Assembly: GCA_003140115.1 (NCBI GenBank)
Contig: PLIQ01000095.1
Coordinates: 1 to 5,970, forward strand
Source of the DNA: Actinomycetota bacterium
GTDB taxonomy: Bacteria > Actinomycetota > Actinomycetes > Streptosporangiales > Streptosporangiaceae
Direction of reading: 5' to 3'
DNA length: 5,970 nucleotides
Shown: piece by piece, positions 1-5,545 of the stretch
Numbering within the stretch: the stretch's first letter is position 1
How the letters are laid out: every line of letters starts with the position of its first letter
Notes under the pieces: generated by a model
Told to the model about the DNA's origin: nothing
What the model saw: only the letters and a program-made list of their open reading frames with translations
Database searches by the model: none
Program-made: the position numbers and the translations under genes

Positions 1-114
1 CCGGGCAGTCGCGTTACAGCCTCAAGAACAGGTAGAACGGACCATCAACCAGGTAACCAGACCGTGGGCGCGGGCGGGAAGGTACCGGGGAGATCCCTGA
101 TCCTTAGCGGCGCG
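1..114. other. Intergenic stretch at the left edge, no gene seen
   Basis: This stretch lies downstream of the oxygenase stop. Positions 14-62 are less GC-rich than the rest of the window. The minus-strand frame ending in a TAA at 14-16 is only about 32 codons long and has no ATG or GTG start. The plus-strand frame open here merely continues into antisense of the oxygenase gene. A 5-bp stem (TAGCG 105-109, CGCTA 113-117) overlaps the oxygenase stop but has no T-tract, so I do not call a terminator. Confidence 0.5.
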
Positions 115-840
115 CTAGGCGTCGTGGAAGACGAGGCCGAGGGCGTGGCGGCGACCGGAGCGGACGGTGCTGACGCCGTGGCGCACCGGAGCGGCGGACC
201 AGCCCCGGATGGTACGCACTGGGCGGTCGCGGGTGGTGAAGATCAGGCCGTGACCCTGGGGCAGCACGCTGCTAGTGCCGCGGGACTGGGCCCGCGGCCG
301 CTGCTCGACGAGCAGGAACTCACCGCCGGCGTAGTCGGTACCGTGCTCATCCAGGCCGATGACGACCTGGAGCGGGAAGACCAGGTCGCCGAACAGGTCC
401 CGGTGCAGGGCGTTCCAGTCCCCGGCCTGGTAGCGCAGCAGGATCTGAGCGCTCCTGGACTGCCCTTCCTGGTGGCACATCTGGAGCCACTCACCTAGGG
501 TGTCCGGCCACGGGCTGGGCCGGCCGAGACGTCCGGCCCAGCTCCGGGCGATCGTGAGCAGGTGCGGGTAGAACGCCTCGCGCAGCGCGCGGACCGGCTC
601 GGGCAGGTCGTGGGTGAAGTACCGGTACTGGCCGGAGCCGAACCGGTGCCGAGCCATGTCGATGGTGGACCGGAACAGCTCCGGCTGGTCGTACAGGCCC
701 GCCAGGTCGCGGCACTGCGGCCGGCTGAGGAGCCGGGGCGTGACCGCGCAGCCGCTGGCGTCCAGATCGGCACTGATGGCTGGCCAGTCCACTGCGGCGA
801 GTAGAGCGGCGGCCCCGGCGGTTAGGGTACCGGCCGTCAC
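115..840 (-). CDS. 2-oxoglutarate/Fe(II)-dependent oxygenase, PF09859 (Oxygenase-NA) type
   Basis: A 241-residue soluble protein with no signal peptide or membrane segment. It resembles the PF09859 family, which is annotated as oxygenases acting on alkylated DNA. Such enzymes would hydroxylate an alkyl group using Fe(II), O2 and 2-oxoglutarate, so that it leaves as an aldehyde. Visible motifs are the HxD iron-ligand pair at H146-R147-D148 (LHRDLFGD), the distal histidine H221 (RHGVS), and the arginine that would hold 2-oxoglutarate at R230/R231 (SGRRHALG). The conserved blocks MARHRFGSGQYRYF (62-75), GGEFLLVEQRPR (172-183) and C-terminal GLVFHDA match my recollection of the family. I chose the GTG start at 840 because it overlaps the ogt stop (GTGA, 837-840). 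A frame-extended ATG at 960 would only add sequence antiparallel to ogt. The stop is TAG. Family membership is fairly secure; the DNA substrate is inferred from the family name and the ogt neighbour. Confidence 0.88.
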   Translation of the reverse strand: MTAGTLTAGAAALLAAVDWPAISADLDASGCAVTPRLLSRPQCRDLAGLYDQPELFRSTIDMARHRFGSGQYRYFTHDLPEPVRALREAFYPHLLTIARSWAGRLGRPSPWPDTLGEWLQMCHQEGQSRSAQILLRYQAGDWNALHRDLFGDLVFPLQVVIGLDEHGTDYAGGEFLLVEQRPRAQSRGTSSVLPQGHGLIFTTRDRPVRTIRGWSAAPVRHGVSTVRSGRRHALGLVFHDA

Positions 841-1352
841 GCGAACTCCTCGGTGAGCATCGGCTGCAGAGCGCCTTCGTGGCTGAGCAGCCACTGCTTG
901 CGCTCCACTCCCCCGGCGTAGCCGCGCATGGTGCCGTCCGCGCCGATCACCCGGTGGCACGGGCGGACGATGAGCAGCGGGTTGGCGCCGACCGCGGCAC
1001 CCAGAGCCACGATCCGGTCCCGGGGGACGCCGAGCTGCGCGGCGAGCTCACCGTAGGTGATCGTGGTCCCGTACCGGACGGAGTCCAGGGCCCGCCAGAT
1101 CCGCTGCTGGAACGGGGTGCCGCGGGGGGCGAGGTCCAGGTCGAAGCCGGTCCGCTCGCCCGCGAAGTACGCCTCGAGCTGACCGGCGGCGTCGGCGAAC
1201 GCTTCCGGCGACGGGCGCCAGTCGTCCCGGGGGACGGGCGCGTACCGCTGGCCGGTCATCGACACCGACGTCAGGGCTACGCCGTCCGTGGTCTCCTCGC
1301 CTACCAGGAGCAGTTCACCGACCGGGCTCTTGGTCATCATGTAGCTGGTCAT
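837..1352 (-). CDS. ogt: Methylated-DNA--protein-cysteine S-methyltransferase (O6-alkylguanine-DNA alkyltransferase)
   Basis: A 171-residue suicide repair protein that transfers the alkyl group of O6-alkylguanine (and O4-alkylthymine) to its own cysteine. It has the short N-terminal domain (SPVGELLLVG, 9-18) followed by the DNA-binding domain from about residue 78 (GTPFQQRIWRAL). The active site is PCHRV at 131-135 with C132. Y100, N124 of the NP hinge pair and E159 (LLSHEG) occupy the expected positions. Length is normal for a single-domain Ogt; there is no Ada-type AraC domain. The position equivalent to human Arg128, the arginine finger, appears to be V115. I chose the ATG at 1352 because it gives the usual short lead into the SPxG strand and has a TAnnnT box 7 nt upstream, fitting a leaderless mRNA. 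ATGs at 1403 (188 residues) and 1340 are alternatives; none has a good Shine-Dalgarno. It is the first gene of a two-gene unit with the oxygenase. Confidence 0.92.
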   Translation of the reverse strand: MTSYMMTKSPVGELLLVGEETTDGVALTSVSMTGQRYAPVPRDDWRPSPEAFADAAGQLEAYFAGERTGFDLDLAPRGTPFQQRIWRALDSVRYGTTITYGELAAQLGVPRDRIVALGAAVGANPLLIVRPCHRVIGADGTMRGYAGGVERKQWLLSHEGALQPMLTEEFA

Positions 1353-1365
1353 ACCGGTAAGCCTA
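1353..1365 (-). promoter_or_regulatory. Putative -10 element for a leaderless ogt transcript
   Basis: On the minus strand the hexamer TAGGCT (1365 down to 1360, fitting the actinobacterial TAnnnT pattern) is followed by 7 nt and then the ATG at 1352. Transcription would therefore start at or next to the start codon. No Shine-Dalgarno precedes this ATG, and no clear -35 hexamer is visible. It is a weak, inferred element that mainly supports the choice of start; if translation really begins at 1403, the box lies inside the gene. Confidence 0.3.
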
Positions 1366-1440
1366 GGAACGGGCAGGGGTCGTAGCTGGCGGGTTTCGGA
1401 CATCGCGGTTGGCCACGGTACGCGTTGCAGTGGGCCGGAG

Positions 1441-1462
1441 GCGGAACGGCGGTCCGTTCGGC
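1441..1462. promoter_or_regulatory. Inverted repeat, candidate operator in the divergent region
   Basis: Perfect 6-bp arms GAACGG (1444-1449) and CCGTTC (1454-1459) flank a 4-bp centre. After one mismatched pair the symmetry resumes for two more pairs (GC at 1441-1442 with GC at 1461-1462), giving an imperfect 22-bp dyad. It sits immediately upstream of the putative -10 of the oxidoreductase gene, where a bound repressor would block RNA polymerase. The size and form suit a TetR-family operator, and the convergent TetR gene at 2474-3097 is one candidate regulator. That link is inference only. The GAAC and GTTC half-sites are 8 nt apart, which does not fit a LexA SOS box. Confidence 0.35.
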
Positions 1463-1475
1463 ATAATTTGTTTTC
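1462..1475 (+). promoter_or_regulatory. Putative -10 box of a leaderless promoter for the oxidoreductase
   Basis: CATAAT at 1462-1467 differs from the TATAAT consensus at one position and is the most AT-rich spot in the divergent region. Only 8 nt separate it from the ATG at 1476, and there is no Shine-Dalgarno. Initiation 6-8 nt downstream of the box would put the first mRNA base at or beside the start codon, so a leaderless transcript is likely. No convincing -35 hexamer lies 16-18 bp upstream; that stretch is taken up by the inverted repeat. Confidence 0.5.
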
Positions 1476-2477
1476 ATGTCGCAGACCAACCGTCAAGTCC
1501 GCCTGGCCGCCCGCCCGTCCGGGCTCCCGCGGCCCGCCGACTGGGAGTTCACCAGCGAACCGGTACCGGTCCCAGGGGCCGGGGAGTTCGTCACGCAAAT
1601 CTCGCACCTGTCCATCGACCCGGCCATGCGGGGGTGGATGAACGCGGGCGCCTCCTACCTCCCGCCGGTCGAGATCGGCGCGGTCATGCGGGCCGGCGGA
1701 ATCGGCCGGGTCACCGCCTCCGAACATCCCGGATTCGCCGTAGGCGACTACGTGTACGGCACGTTCGGCGTGCAGGAGTACGCCGTCTCCGACGGCCGGG
1801 GGGTGCTCAAGCTCGACCTGTCGCTGGCCGAGCCCACGGCGTACCTGGGCGTGCTCGGGGTGACCGGGCTGACCGCCTACTTCGGCCTGCTGGAGGTCGG
1901 GAAAGCCAAGGAAGGCGACACGGTGGTTGTCTCCGGCGCGGCCGGGGCGGTGGGCAGCGTGGCCGGGCAGATCGCCAAGATCAAGGGCTGCCAGGTCATC
2001 GGGATCGCGGGCGGGCAGGAGAAGTGCCGGCTGGTGACCGAGGAGTTCGGGTTCGACGAGGCGATCGACTACCGGCTGCCGCACCTGCGCAGGACCCTGC
2101 GCGAGCTCGCGCCGGACGGGGTCGACGTCTACTTCGACAACGTGGGCGGCGAGATCCTGGATGACGTCCTGGTCTGCCTGGCGCGCAAGGCCCGGATCGC
2201 CATCTGCGGCGCGATCTCTCAATATAACGAGACCCAGGTGCGGGGGCCGGCCAACTACATGATGCTGCTGGTGGCGCGGGCGTCCATGACCGGCTTTCTG
2301 GTCTTCGACTACGCCGACCGGTATCCCGAGGCCATGGCCGAGTTGGCCGGCTGGTACCGGGCCGGGCAACTGGTCTCGCGGGAGACCCTGGTGACCGGCA
2401 GCGTGGAAGACTTCCCCGCGACGTTGCTGAAGTTGTTCGAGGGGGCGAACACCGGCAAGCTGATCCTCGCGATTTAG
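1476..2477 (+). CDS. NADP-dependent oxidoreductase, zinc-independent MDR family (CurA/YncB/prostaglandin-reductase-like)
   Basis: A 333-residue cytosolic member of the medium-chain dehydrogenase/reductase superfamily, of the kind that reduces the C=C bond of alpha,beta-unsaturated aldehydes and ketones with NADPH. The N-terminal GroES-like domain holds the family block LSIDPAMRGWM (45-55). The Rossmann domain has GAAGAVG (154-160) for the nucleotide, followed by VDVYFDNVGG (216-225). The C-terminus has the characteristic GANTGKLIL (323-331). No structural-zinc cysteine cluster is visible, as expected for this subgroup. The length is typical. The ATG start follows a good -10 box after 8 nt, with no Shine-Dalgarno. 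The gene is divergent from ogt and convergent with the TetR gene; the stop codons overlap. The physiological substrate cannot be told; detoxification of reactive carbonyls is a reasonable guess. Family assignment is secure. Confidence 0.92.
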   Translation: MSQTNRQVRLAARPSGLPRPADWEFTSEPVPVPGAGEFVTQISHLSIDPAMRGWMNAGASYLPPVEIGAVMRAGGIGRVTASEHPGFAVGDYVYGTFGVQEYAVSDGRGVLKLDLSLAEPTAYLGVLGVTGLTAYFGLLEVGKAKEGDTVVVSGAAGAVGSVAGQIAKIKGCQVIGIAGGQEKCRLVTEEFGFDEAIDYRLPHLRRTLRELAPDGVDVYFDNVGGEILDDVLVCLARKARIAICGAISQYNETQVRGPANYMMLLVARASMTGFLVFDYADRYPEAMAELAGWYRAGQLVSRETLVTGSVEDFPATLLKLFEGANTGKLILAI

Positions 2478-3097
2478 GGCACCGTAGCGCGGTGCACCAG
2501 GTCGAGCCCCCTGATCAGGGCCTCGATGACGGTGACGGCGCGGCCGATGTCGGCGGGTCGGTCGGCGATCACGTCGGAGTAGAGGAACCCCTCGCTGACC
2601 CGGACGATGGCGAAGGCCAGCGTGGGGGTGTCCAGGCGGGCGTCGAATGCGCCGCGGCCGCGTTCGAGATCGATGAGGTTCTCCAGCGCTTTCGCCATCC
2701 CCTGGTGAACGGCGCTCCGGGGCCCGGTCAGCAGGCGCAGCGCGGTCTCCGGGTCGGACTCCAGGAACATCCGGACCGGGCGGTCGGCGCCGATCGCGTG
2801 CAGCACGCCGGCGATCACCGCGGTGAGCCGGTCCGTCCCGGTCACGTCGGCGCTCGCCCGCAACTGGTCGGCGAGCAGGCGGCGGGCCCGCCACCACAGC
2901 ACCTGGTCCAGCAACTGCTCGCGGTTGCCAGCCCGGCGGTACAAGGTGGCGCGGGCCACCCCGATGCGGCGGGCGAGCGACCGCATGTCCAGCCGCTGCC
3001 CGGTGACGAACATGTCCACCGCAGCGGCGAAGATGGGCCCGGGGACCATTTGTGGCGCTGCGGTTCCCTGCGGCAGGACGGCTTGGACGTCGGTCAT
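2474..3097 (-). CDS. TetR/AcrR-family transcriptional regulator, QsdR type
   Basis: A 207-residue DNA-binding repressor candidate. The N-terminal helix-turn-helix spans about residues 38-57 (MRSLARRIGVARATLYRR), followed by REQLLDQVLWW. The C-terminal ligand-binding domain has the pattern I associate with QsdR (SDPETALRLLT at 114-124, VRVSEGFLYSDVIAD at 165-179, then a helix ending in IEALI). QsdR of Rhodococcus is known as a repressor of a lactonase gene (qsdA); ligand and target here are unknown. This is the last gene of the lipid operon. It starts 1 nt after the WS/DGAT stop (TAAAATG), with no strong Shine-Dalgarno, so translation is probably coupled. Its stop (TAA, 2474-2476) overlaps that of the convergent oxidoreductase. 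It may regulate its own operon, the oxidoreductase, or both. Family is confident; the QsdR subtype is likely. Confidence 0.88.
   Translation of the reverse strand: MTDVQAVLPQGTAAPQMVPGPIFAAAVDMFVTGQRLDMRSLARRIGVARATLYRRAGNREQLLDQVLWWRARRLLADQLRASADVTGTDRLTAVIAGVLHAIGADRPVRMFLESDPETALRLLTGPRSAVHQGMAKALENLIDLERGRGAFDARLDTPTLAFAIVRVSEGFLYSDVIADRPADIGRAVTVIEALIRGLDLVHRATVP
2479..2495. terminator. Short perfect stem-loop just after the convergent stop codons
   Basis: GCACCG (2479-2484) and CGGTGC (2490-2495) form a 6-bp GC-rich stem with a 5-nt loop. It starts 2 nt past the oxidoreductase stop and lies inside the 3' end of the TetR gene. There is no T-tract on either side, so it is not a classic intrinsic terminator. 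U-poor hairpins at gene ends are nevertheless common in GC-rich actinomycetes. It acts, if at all, together with the next hairpin. Confidence 0.35.
2502..2526. terminator. Larger interrupted dyad downstream of the oxidoreductase, possible terminator
   Basis: The core is a perfect 12-bp palindrome, CCCTGATCAGGG (2509-2520). It is enclosed by outer arms TCGAG (2502-2506) and CTCGA (2522-2526), with two unpaired bases on the left and one on the right. As RNA it gives about 9 base pairs with a GAUC loop. It lies in the last codons of the TetR gene and 24 nt after the oxidoreductase stop, in tandem with the smaller stem-loop. A termination or 3'-end-protection role for the plus-strand transcript is inferred; there is no T-tract. 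Confidence 0.35.
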
Positions 3098-3098
3098 T

Positions 3099-4538
3099 TT
3101 ATTCGGTGGCCCGCTTCTCGGCGGCCTCGGCCAGCAGGGCCAGCTCGTCGACCAGGTAGCCGGCCAGCACGTCGATGTCCGGGACCAGCTCGCGGCACGC
3201 CACCAGGCCGAAGTGCAGCTGGCCCAGGTACCCGACCAGCGTGATATTCAGGCCCTGGCCGTCGGTGACCACCGACACCGGGTAGTGGGCGATCAGCTTG
3301 GCCCCGCACAGGTAGACCGGGACGTTCGGGCCGGGGACGTTGGAAATGGTCAGGTTGAACGGCGGCAGCCGGTGCAGCACGCCGGTGGCGAACACGACGC
3401 GGGCGGCCCGGGCGGTCAGCGCCGGCGGGGCGAAGTCGCTGATCTGGTCGACCAGGCCCTGCGGGATCGCCGCCTGCTGGGCCTTGGCCATCTTCGTCGT
3501 CTGATGGACGATCTCCAGCCGCAGACCGGGCTCGCTGACGTTGGTGGGCAGCGCGGCCAGCATGGCCGAGACTTTGTTGCCTAGCGCGCCCTTGCTGCCG
3601 GGATCGCGCACCGAGACCGGGATCATCGCGATGAGCGGCTGGGACGGCAGCGCCTCGCGGTCGGCCAGCCAGCGCCGCAGGGCGCCCGCGCACATGGCCA
3701 TCACCACGTCGTTAACCGAGACGCCGAAGGCGTTCTTGACTTGTTTGACCGTATTGAGGTCCACGCTGCGGAACGCGAAGCGGCGATGCTGGGTGATCGG
3801 CTTATTGAACGGCGTCGCCGGGGGACGTCCCGGCATGGTGGCGATGACCTCGCCGTCACCGCGGTTCAGGCCCAGCATGCCGCCGACCACCGTGCCCACC
3901 ACCGGGGCCAGGGTAGGCAGCACCTTGACCAGTTCGTTGGTGATCCGGACGGTCTGGACCGGGCGCCACGCCGCCTTCGCGGCCGCCCTGGCGGCCAGCT
4001 CCGGCCAGCCCGGGGCCTTTTCCGGGTGCCAGGGCTTGACCGGTGGCAGTTCGCGGCCGGCCGGGGTGAGATCCAGCAGAACGGTGAGGAGCTCGGCGCC
4101 GGACGCGCCATCGATCGCCGCGTGGTGAATCTTGGTGTAGACCGCGGCTCTTCTCTTGGCGAGGCCGGTGATCAGGTAGACCTCCCACAGCGGGCGGCTG
4201 CGGTCCAGGGGCCGGGCGTGCAGCCGGCTGACCTGCTCGGTCAGCTGGGCGTCCGATCCGGGGCGGGGCAGGGCGAGCTCGCGGACGTGGTATTCGATGT
4301 CGAAGTCCGGGTCGTCGATCCAGTACGGCTGGTCCAGGCCGAGCGGGACGTTCAGCAGCTTGCGCCGCAGGACCGGTATCAGGGGGAGGCGCTGGGTCAG
4401 GACTTCGGTCAGCCGGGCCAGGGTCAGCGGCTTGGGCGCTTCTTTCGGGTCCAGCACGGACAGCCCGCCGACGTGGCCGGTGGAGCTGGTCGTCTCGAGC
4501 GCGAGGAAGGAGGCGTCAAGTCCGGTGAGTTGCTGCAT
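3099..4538 (-). CDS. Wax ester synthase/diacylglycerol O-acyltransferase (WS/DGAT)
   Basis: A 479-residue acyltransferase that joins an acyl group from acyl-CoA to a long-chain alcohol (wax ester) or diacylglycerol (triacylglycerol), normally at the membrane or lipid-droplet surface. The N-terminus LTGLDASFLALET is the usual family opening. The catalytic HHxxxDG motif is intact as HHAAIDG (138-144). Other conserved blocks are RPLWEVYL (115-122), NDVVMA (276-281), GNKVSAM (320-326) and the C-terminal ISNVPGP (398-404). A hydrophobic stretch at about 207-224 fits the weak membrane association of the family. Length is typical and nothing is missing. The ATG at 4538 is well supported: AAGGAG (4554 down to 4549) lies 10 nt upstream. 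It sits between an alpha/beta hydrolase (23-bp gap) and the TetR gene (1-bp gap). Whether the acceptor is an alcohol or a diglyceride cannot be told. It resembles the mycobacterial Tgs group, but I give no symbol. Confidence 0.95.
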   Translation of the reverse strand: MQQLTGLDASFLALETTSSTGHVGGLSVLDPKEAPKPLTLARLTEVLTQRLPLIPVLRRKLLNVPLGLDQPYWIDDPDFDIEYHVRELALPRPGSDAQLTEQVSRLHARPLDRSRPLWEVYLITGLAKRRAAVYTKIHHAAIDGASGAELLTVLLDLTPAGRELPPVKPWHPEKAPGWPELAARAAAKAAWRPVQTVRITNELVKVLPTLAPVVGTVVGGMLGLNRGDGEVIATMPGRPPATPFNKPITQHRRFAFRSVDLNTVKQVKNAFGVSVNDVVMAMCAGALRRWLADREALPSQPLIAMIPVSVRDPGSKGALGNKVSAMLAALPTNVSEPGLRLEIVHQTTKMAKAQQAAIPQGLVDQISDFAPPALTARAARVVFATGVLHRLPPFNLTISNVPGPNVPVYLCGAKLIAHYPVSVVTDGQGLNITLVGYLGQLHFGLVACRELVPDIDVLAGYLVDELALLAEAAEKRATE

Positions 4539-4548
4539 ATCCCGGGTT

Positions 4549-4554
4549 CTCCTT
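4549..4554 (-). promoter_or_regulatory. Strong ribosome binding site for the WS/DGAT gene
   Basis: The sequence AAGGAG on the minus strand, 10 nt before the ATG at 4538, is the only near-consensus Shine-Dalgarno in the window. It lies in the 23-bp gap after the upstream hydrolase and fixes the acyltransferase start. It suggests independent, efficient initiation at this gene, in contrast to the coupled or leaderless starts elsewhere here. Confidence 0.8.
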
Positions 4555-4561
4555 CGTTGGT

Positions 4562-5545
4562 TTAGCTTTTGAAGTGGCGGTCCAGCCAGTCACGGATCAG
4601 GGCGCTGGTGTCGTCGGGGACCTCGAGCATCGGCGTATGCCCGACTCCGGGGAGGATAACGGACTCCCAGCGGGGATTGCGGGCCGCGGCCTGGCGCATG
4701 GCCGCCACCGGCACCAGCCGGTCGTCCTCCCCGCCGATGAGCAGGACCGGGACGTCGATCCCGGCCATCATCTTGGCGTAACGTTGGCGCCGGCTGAGGA
4801 CCCGGAGCAGGGACCGGGCCGCGGCCAGGAAGATCCGGGCCCGCGCCGTCGCCTGGGCGGGCGTGGCCGGGTGACGCTTGGTGCTGAGCGCGACCTCGGC
4901 CCGGATCATCTCGGGGTCGGATCGCGACGGGTCGGCGAAGCAGAGCTGGACGAGCTGCTGTACGCCTTTTTCCGGCGAGACGCTGGCCATTAGTTTGGCG
5001 ACGGCGAGTTCTCCTAGCCCGGGCAGCGCGTAGAGCAGGAACTGGCCGCTGACCTGCCAGTCGGGTTTCTGCGGCGGGAGCGGGAGGGCGGGGTCGAGCA
5101 GCACCACGCCTTTGATGAGGTCTGGGTGATTGCTTGTTTCGAGGATGGAGATCAGGCCGCCCATGGAGTTGCCGATCAGGATCACCGGCTCGCCGACGAC
5201 GGTTTGTATCCAGCGGTCTAGGAGGCGGGTGTTGGCCTGCACGGTGGAGTTGGCGCGCAGGCCCGGGGTCAGGCCGAACCCGTGCAGGTCCAGCGCGACC
5301 GCGCGGCGGCCCGCGGCCAGGTGCGGTCCGAGCAGGCACCAGTTCAGGTGCGAGCCGCCCAGGCCGTGCACGAACACGATCGGTGGCTTGCTTTCTCCTG
5401 GCCGTTCGCCTTGATCTGGATCCTTGGCGGTGAACTCGATCCAGTGGACGGGGCCGTCCAGGTCGGTGATGTAGCCGCGTGCGCCCCAGGGGGCGGCGTA
5501 GTCCCAGGGTGCCGGGCGCGTGCCGGGCAGGTTGGAGTCGATCAT
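4562..5545 (-). CDS. Alpha/beta-fold hydrolase (esterase/lipase-like)
   Basis: A 327-residue protein with the complete signature of an alpha/beta hydrolase. It has an oxyanion-hole block VHGLGGS (59-65), a nucleophile elbow GNSMGG with S127, a catalytic aspartate at D275 (GGEDDRLVP) and a catalytic histidine at H303 (GVGHTPMLE). The region between about 155 and 255 is the variable lid and would set the substrate. No signal peptide or transmembrane segment is apparent, so the enzyme is probably cytosolic. I chose the ATG at 5545 because it forms an ATGA overlap with the upstream gene. An in-frame ATG at 5638 would add 31 low-complexity Pro/Ala-rich residues that are antisense-like readings over that gene. 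Its place directly before WS/DGAT suggests acylglycerol or wax-ester hydrolysis; related folds include C-C bond hydrolases and epoxide hydrolases, so the substrate is open. Confidence 0.9.
   Translation of the reverse strand: MIDSNLPGTRPAPWDYAAPWGARGYITDLDGPVHWIEFTAKDPDQGERPGESKPPIVFVHGLGGSHLNWCLLGPHLAAGRRAVALDLHGFGLTPGLRANSTVQANTRLLDRWIQTVVGEPVILIGNSMGGLISILETSNHPDLIKGVVLLDPALPLPPQKPDWQVSGQFLLYALPGLGELAVAKLMASVSPEKGVQQLVQLCFADPSRSDPEMIRAEVALSTKRHPATPAQATARARIFLAAARSLLRVLSRRQRYAKMMAGIDVPVLLIGGEDDRLVPVAAMRQAAARNPRWESVILPGVGHTPMLEVPDDTSALIRDWLDRHFKS

Noticed and set aside
35..43. GAACGGACC at 35-43 matches the reverse complement of 1451-1459, suggesting a shared regulatory site
   Set aside because: Nine-base matches occur many times by chance in 6 kb of GC-rich DNA, and the left copy lacks the dyad arms.
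14..114. Minus-strand frame ending in a TAA at 14-16, possible small gene end
   Set aside because: Only about 32 codons after an in-frame stop, with no ATG or GTG start and no ribosome binding site.
64..498. Plus-strand open frame antisense to the oxygenase gene
   Set aside because: No recognisable domain and no ribosome binding site. It exists because stop codons are rare in this GC-rich antisense frame.
1444..1459. Possible LexA SOS box (GAAC...GTTC) upstream of the repair genes
   Set aside because: The half-sites are separated by 8 nt, not the 4 nt of the actinobacterial LexA site, and the flanking bases do not fit.
1409..2164. Plus-strand frame overlapping the oxidoreductase in another register
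   Set aside because: Arg/Gly-rich shadow of the true gene at 1476-2477; it lacks family motifs.
837..2897. A 686-codon open frame on the minus strand covering ogt and the oxidoreductase region
   Set aside because: Only the part from 1352 down to 837 reads as a protein family (Ogt). The rest is antisense to the well-supported oxidoreductase and the 5' part of the TetR gene, with low-complexity Arg/Gly/Pro-rich sequence typical of GC-rich shadow frames.
3541..4565. Several long plus-strand frames opposite the WS/DGAT gene
   Set aside because: They mirror the conserved acyltransferase codons and contain no domain of their own.
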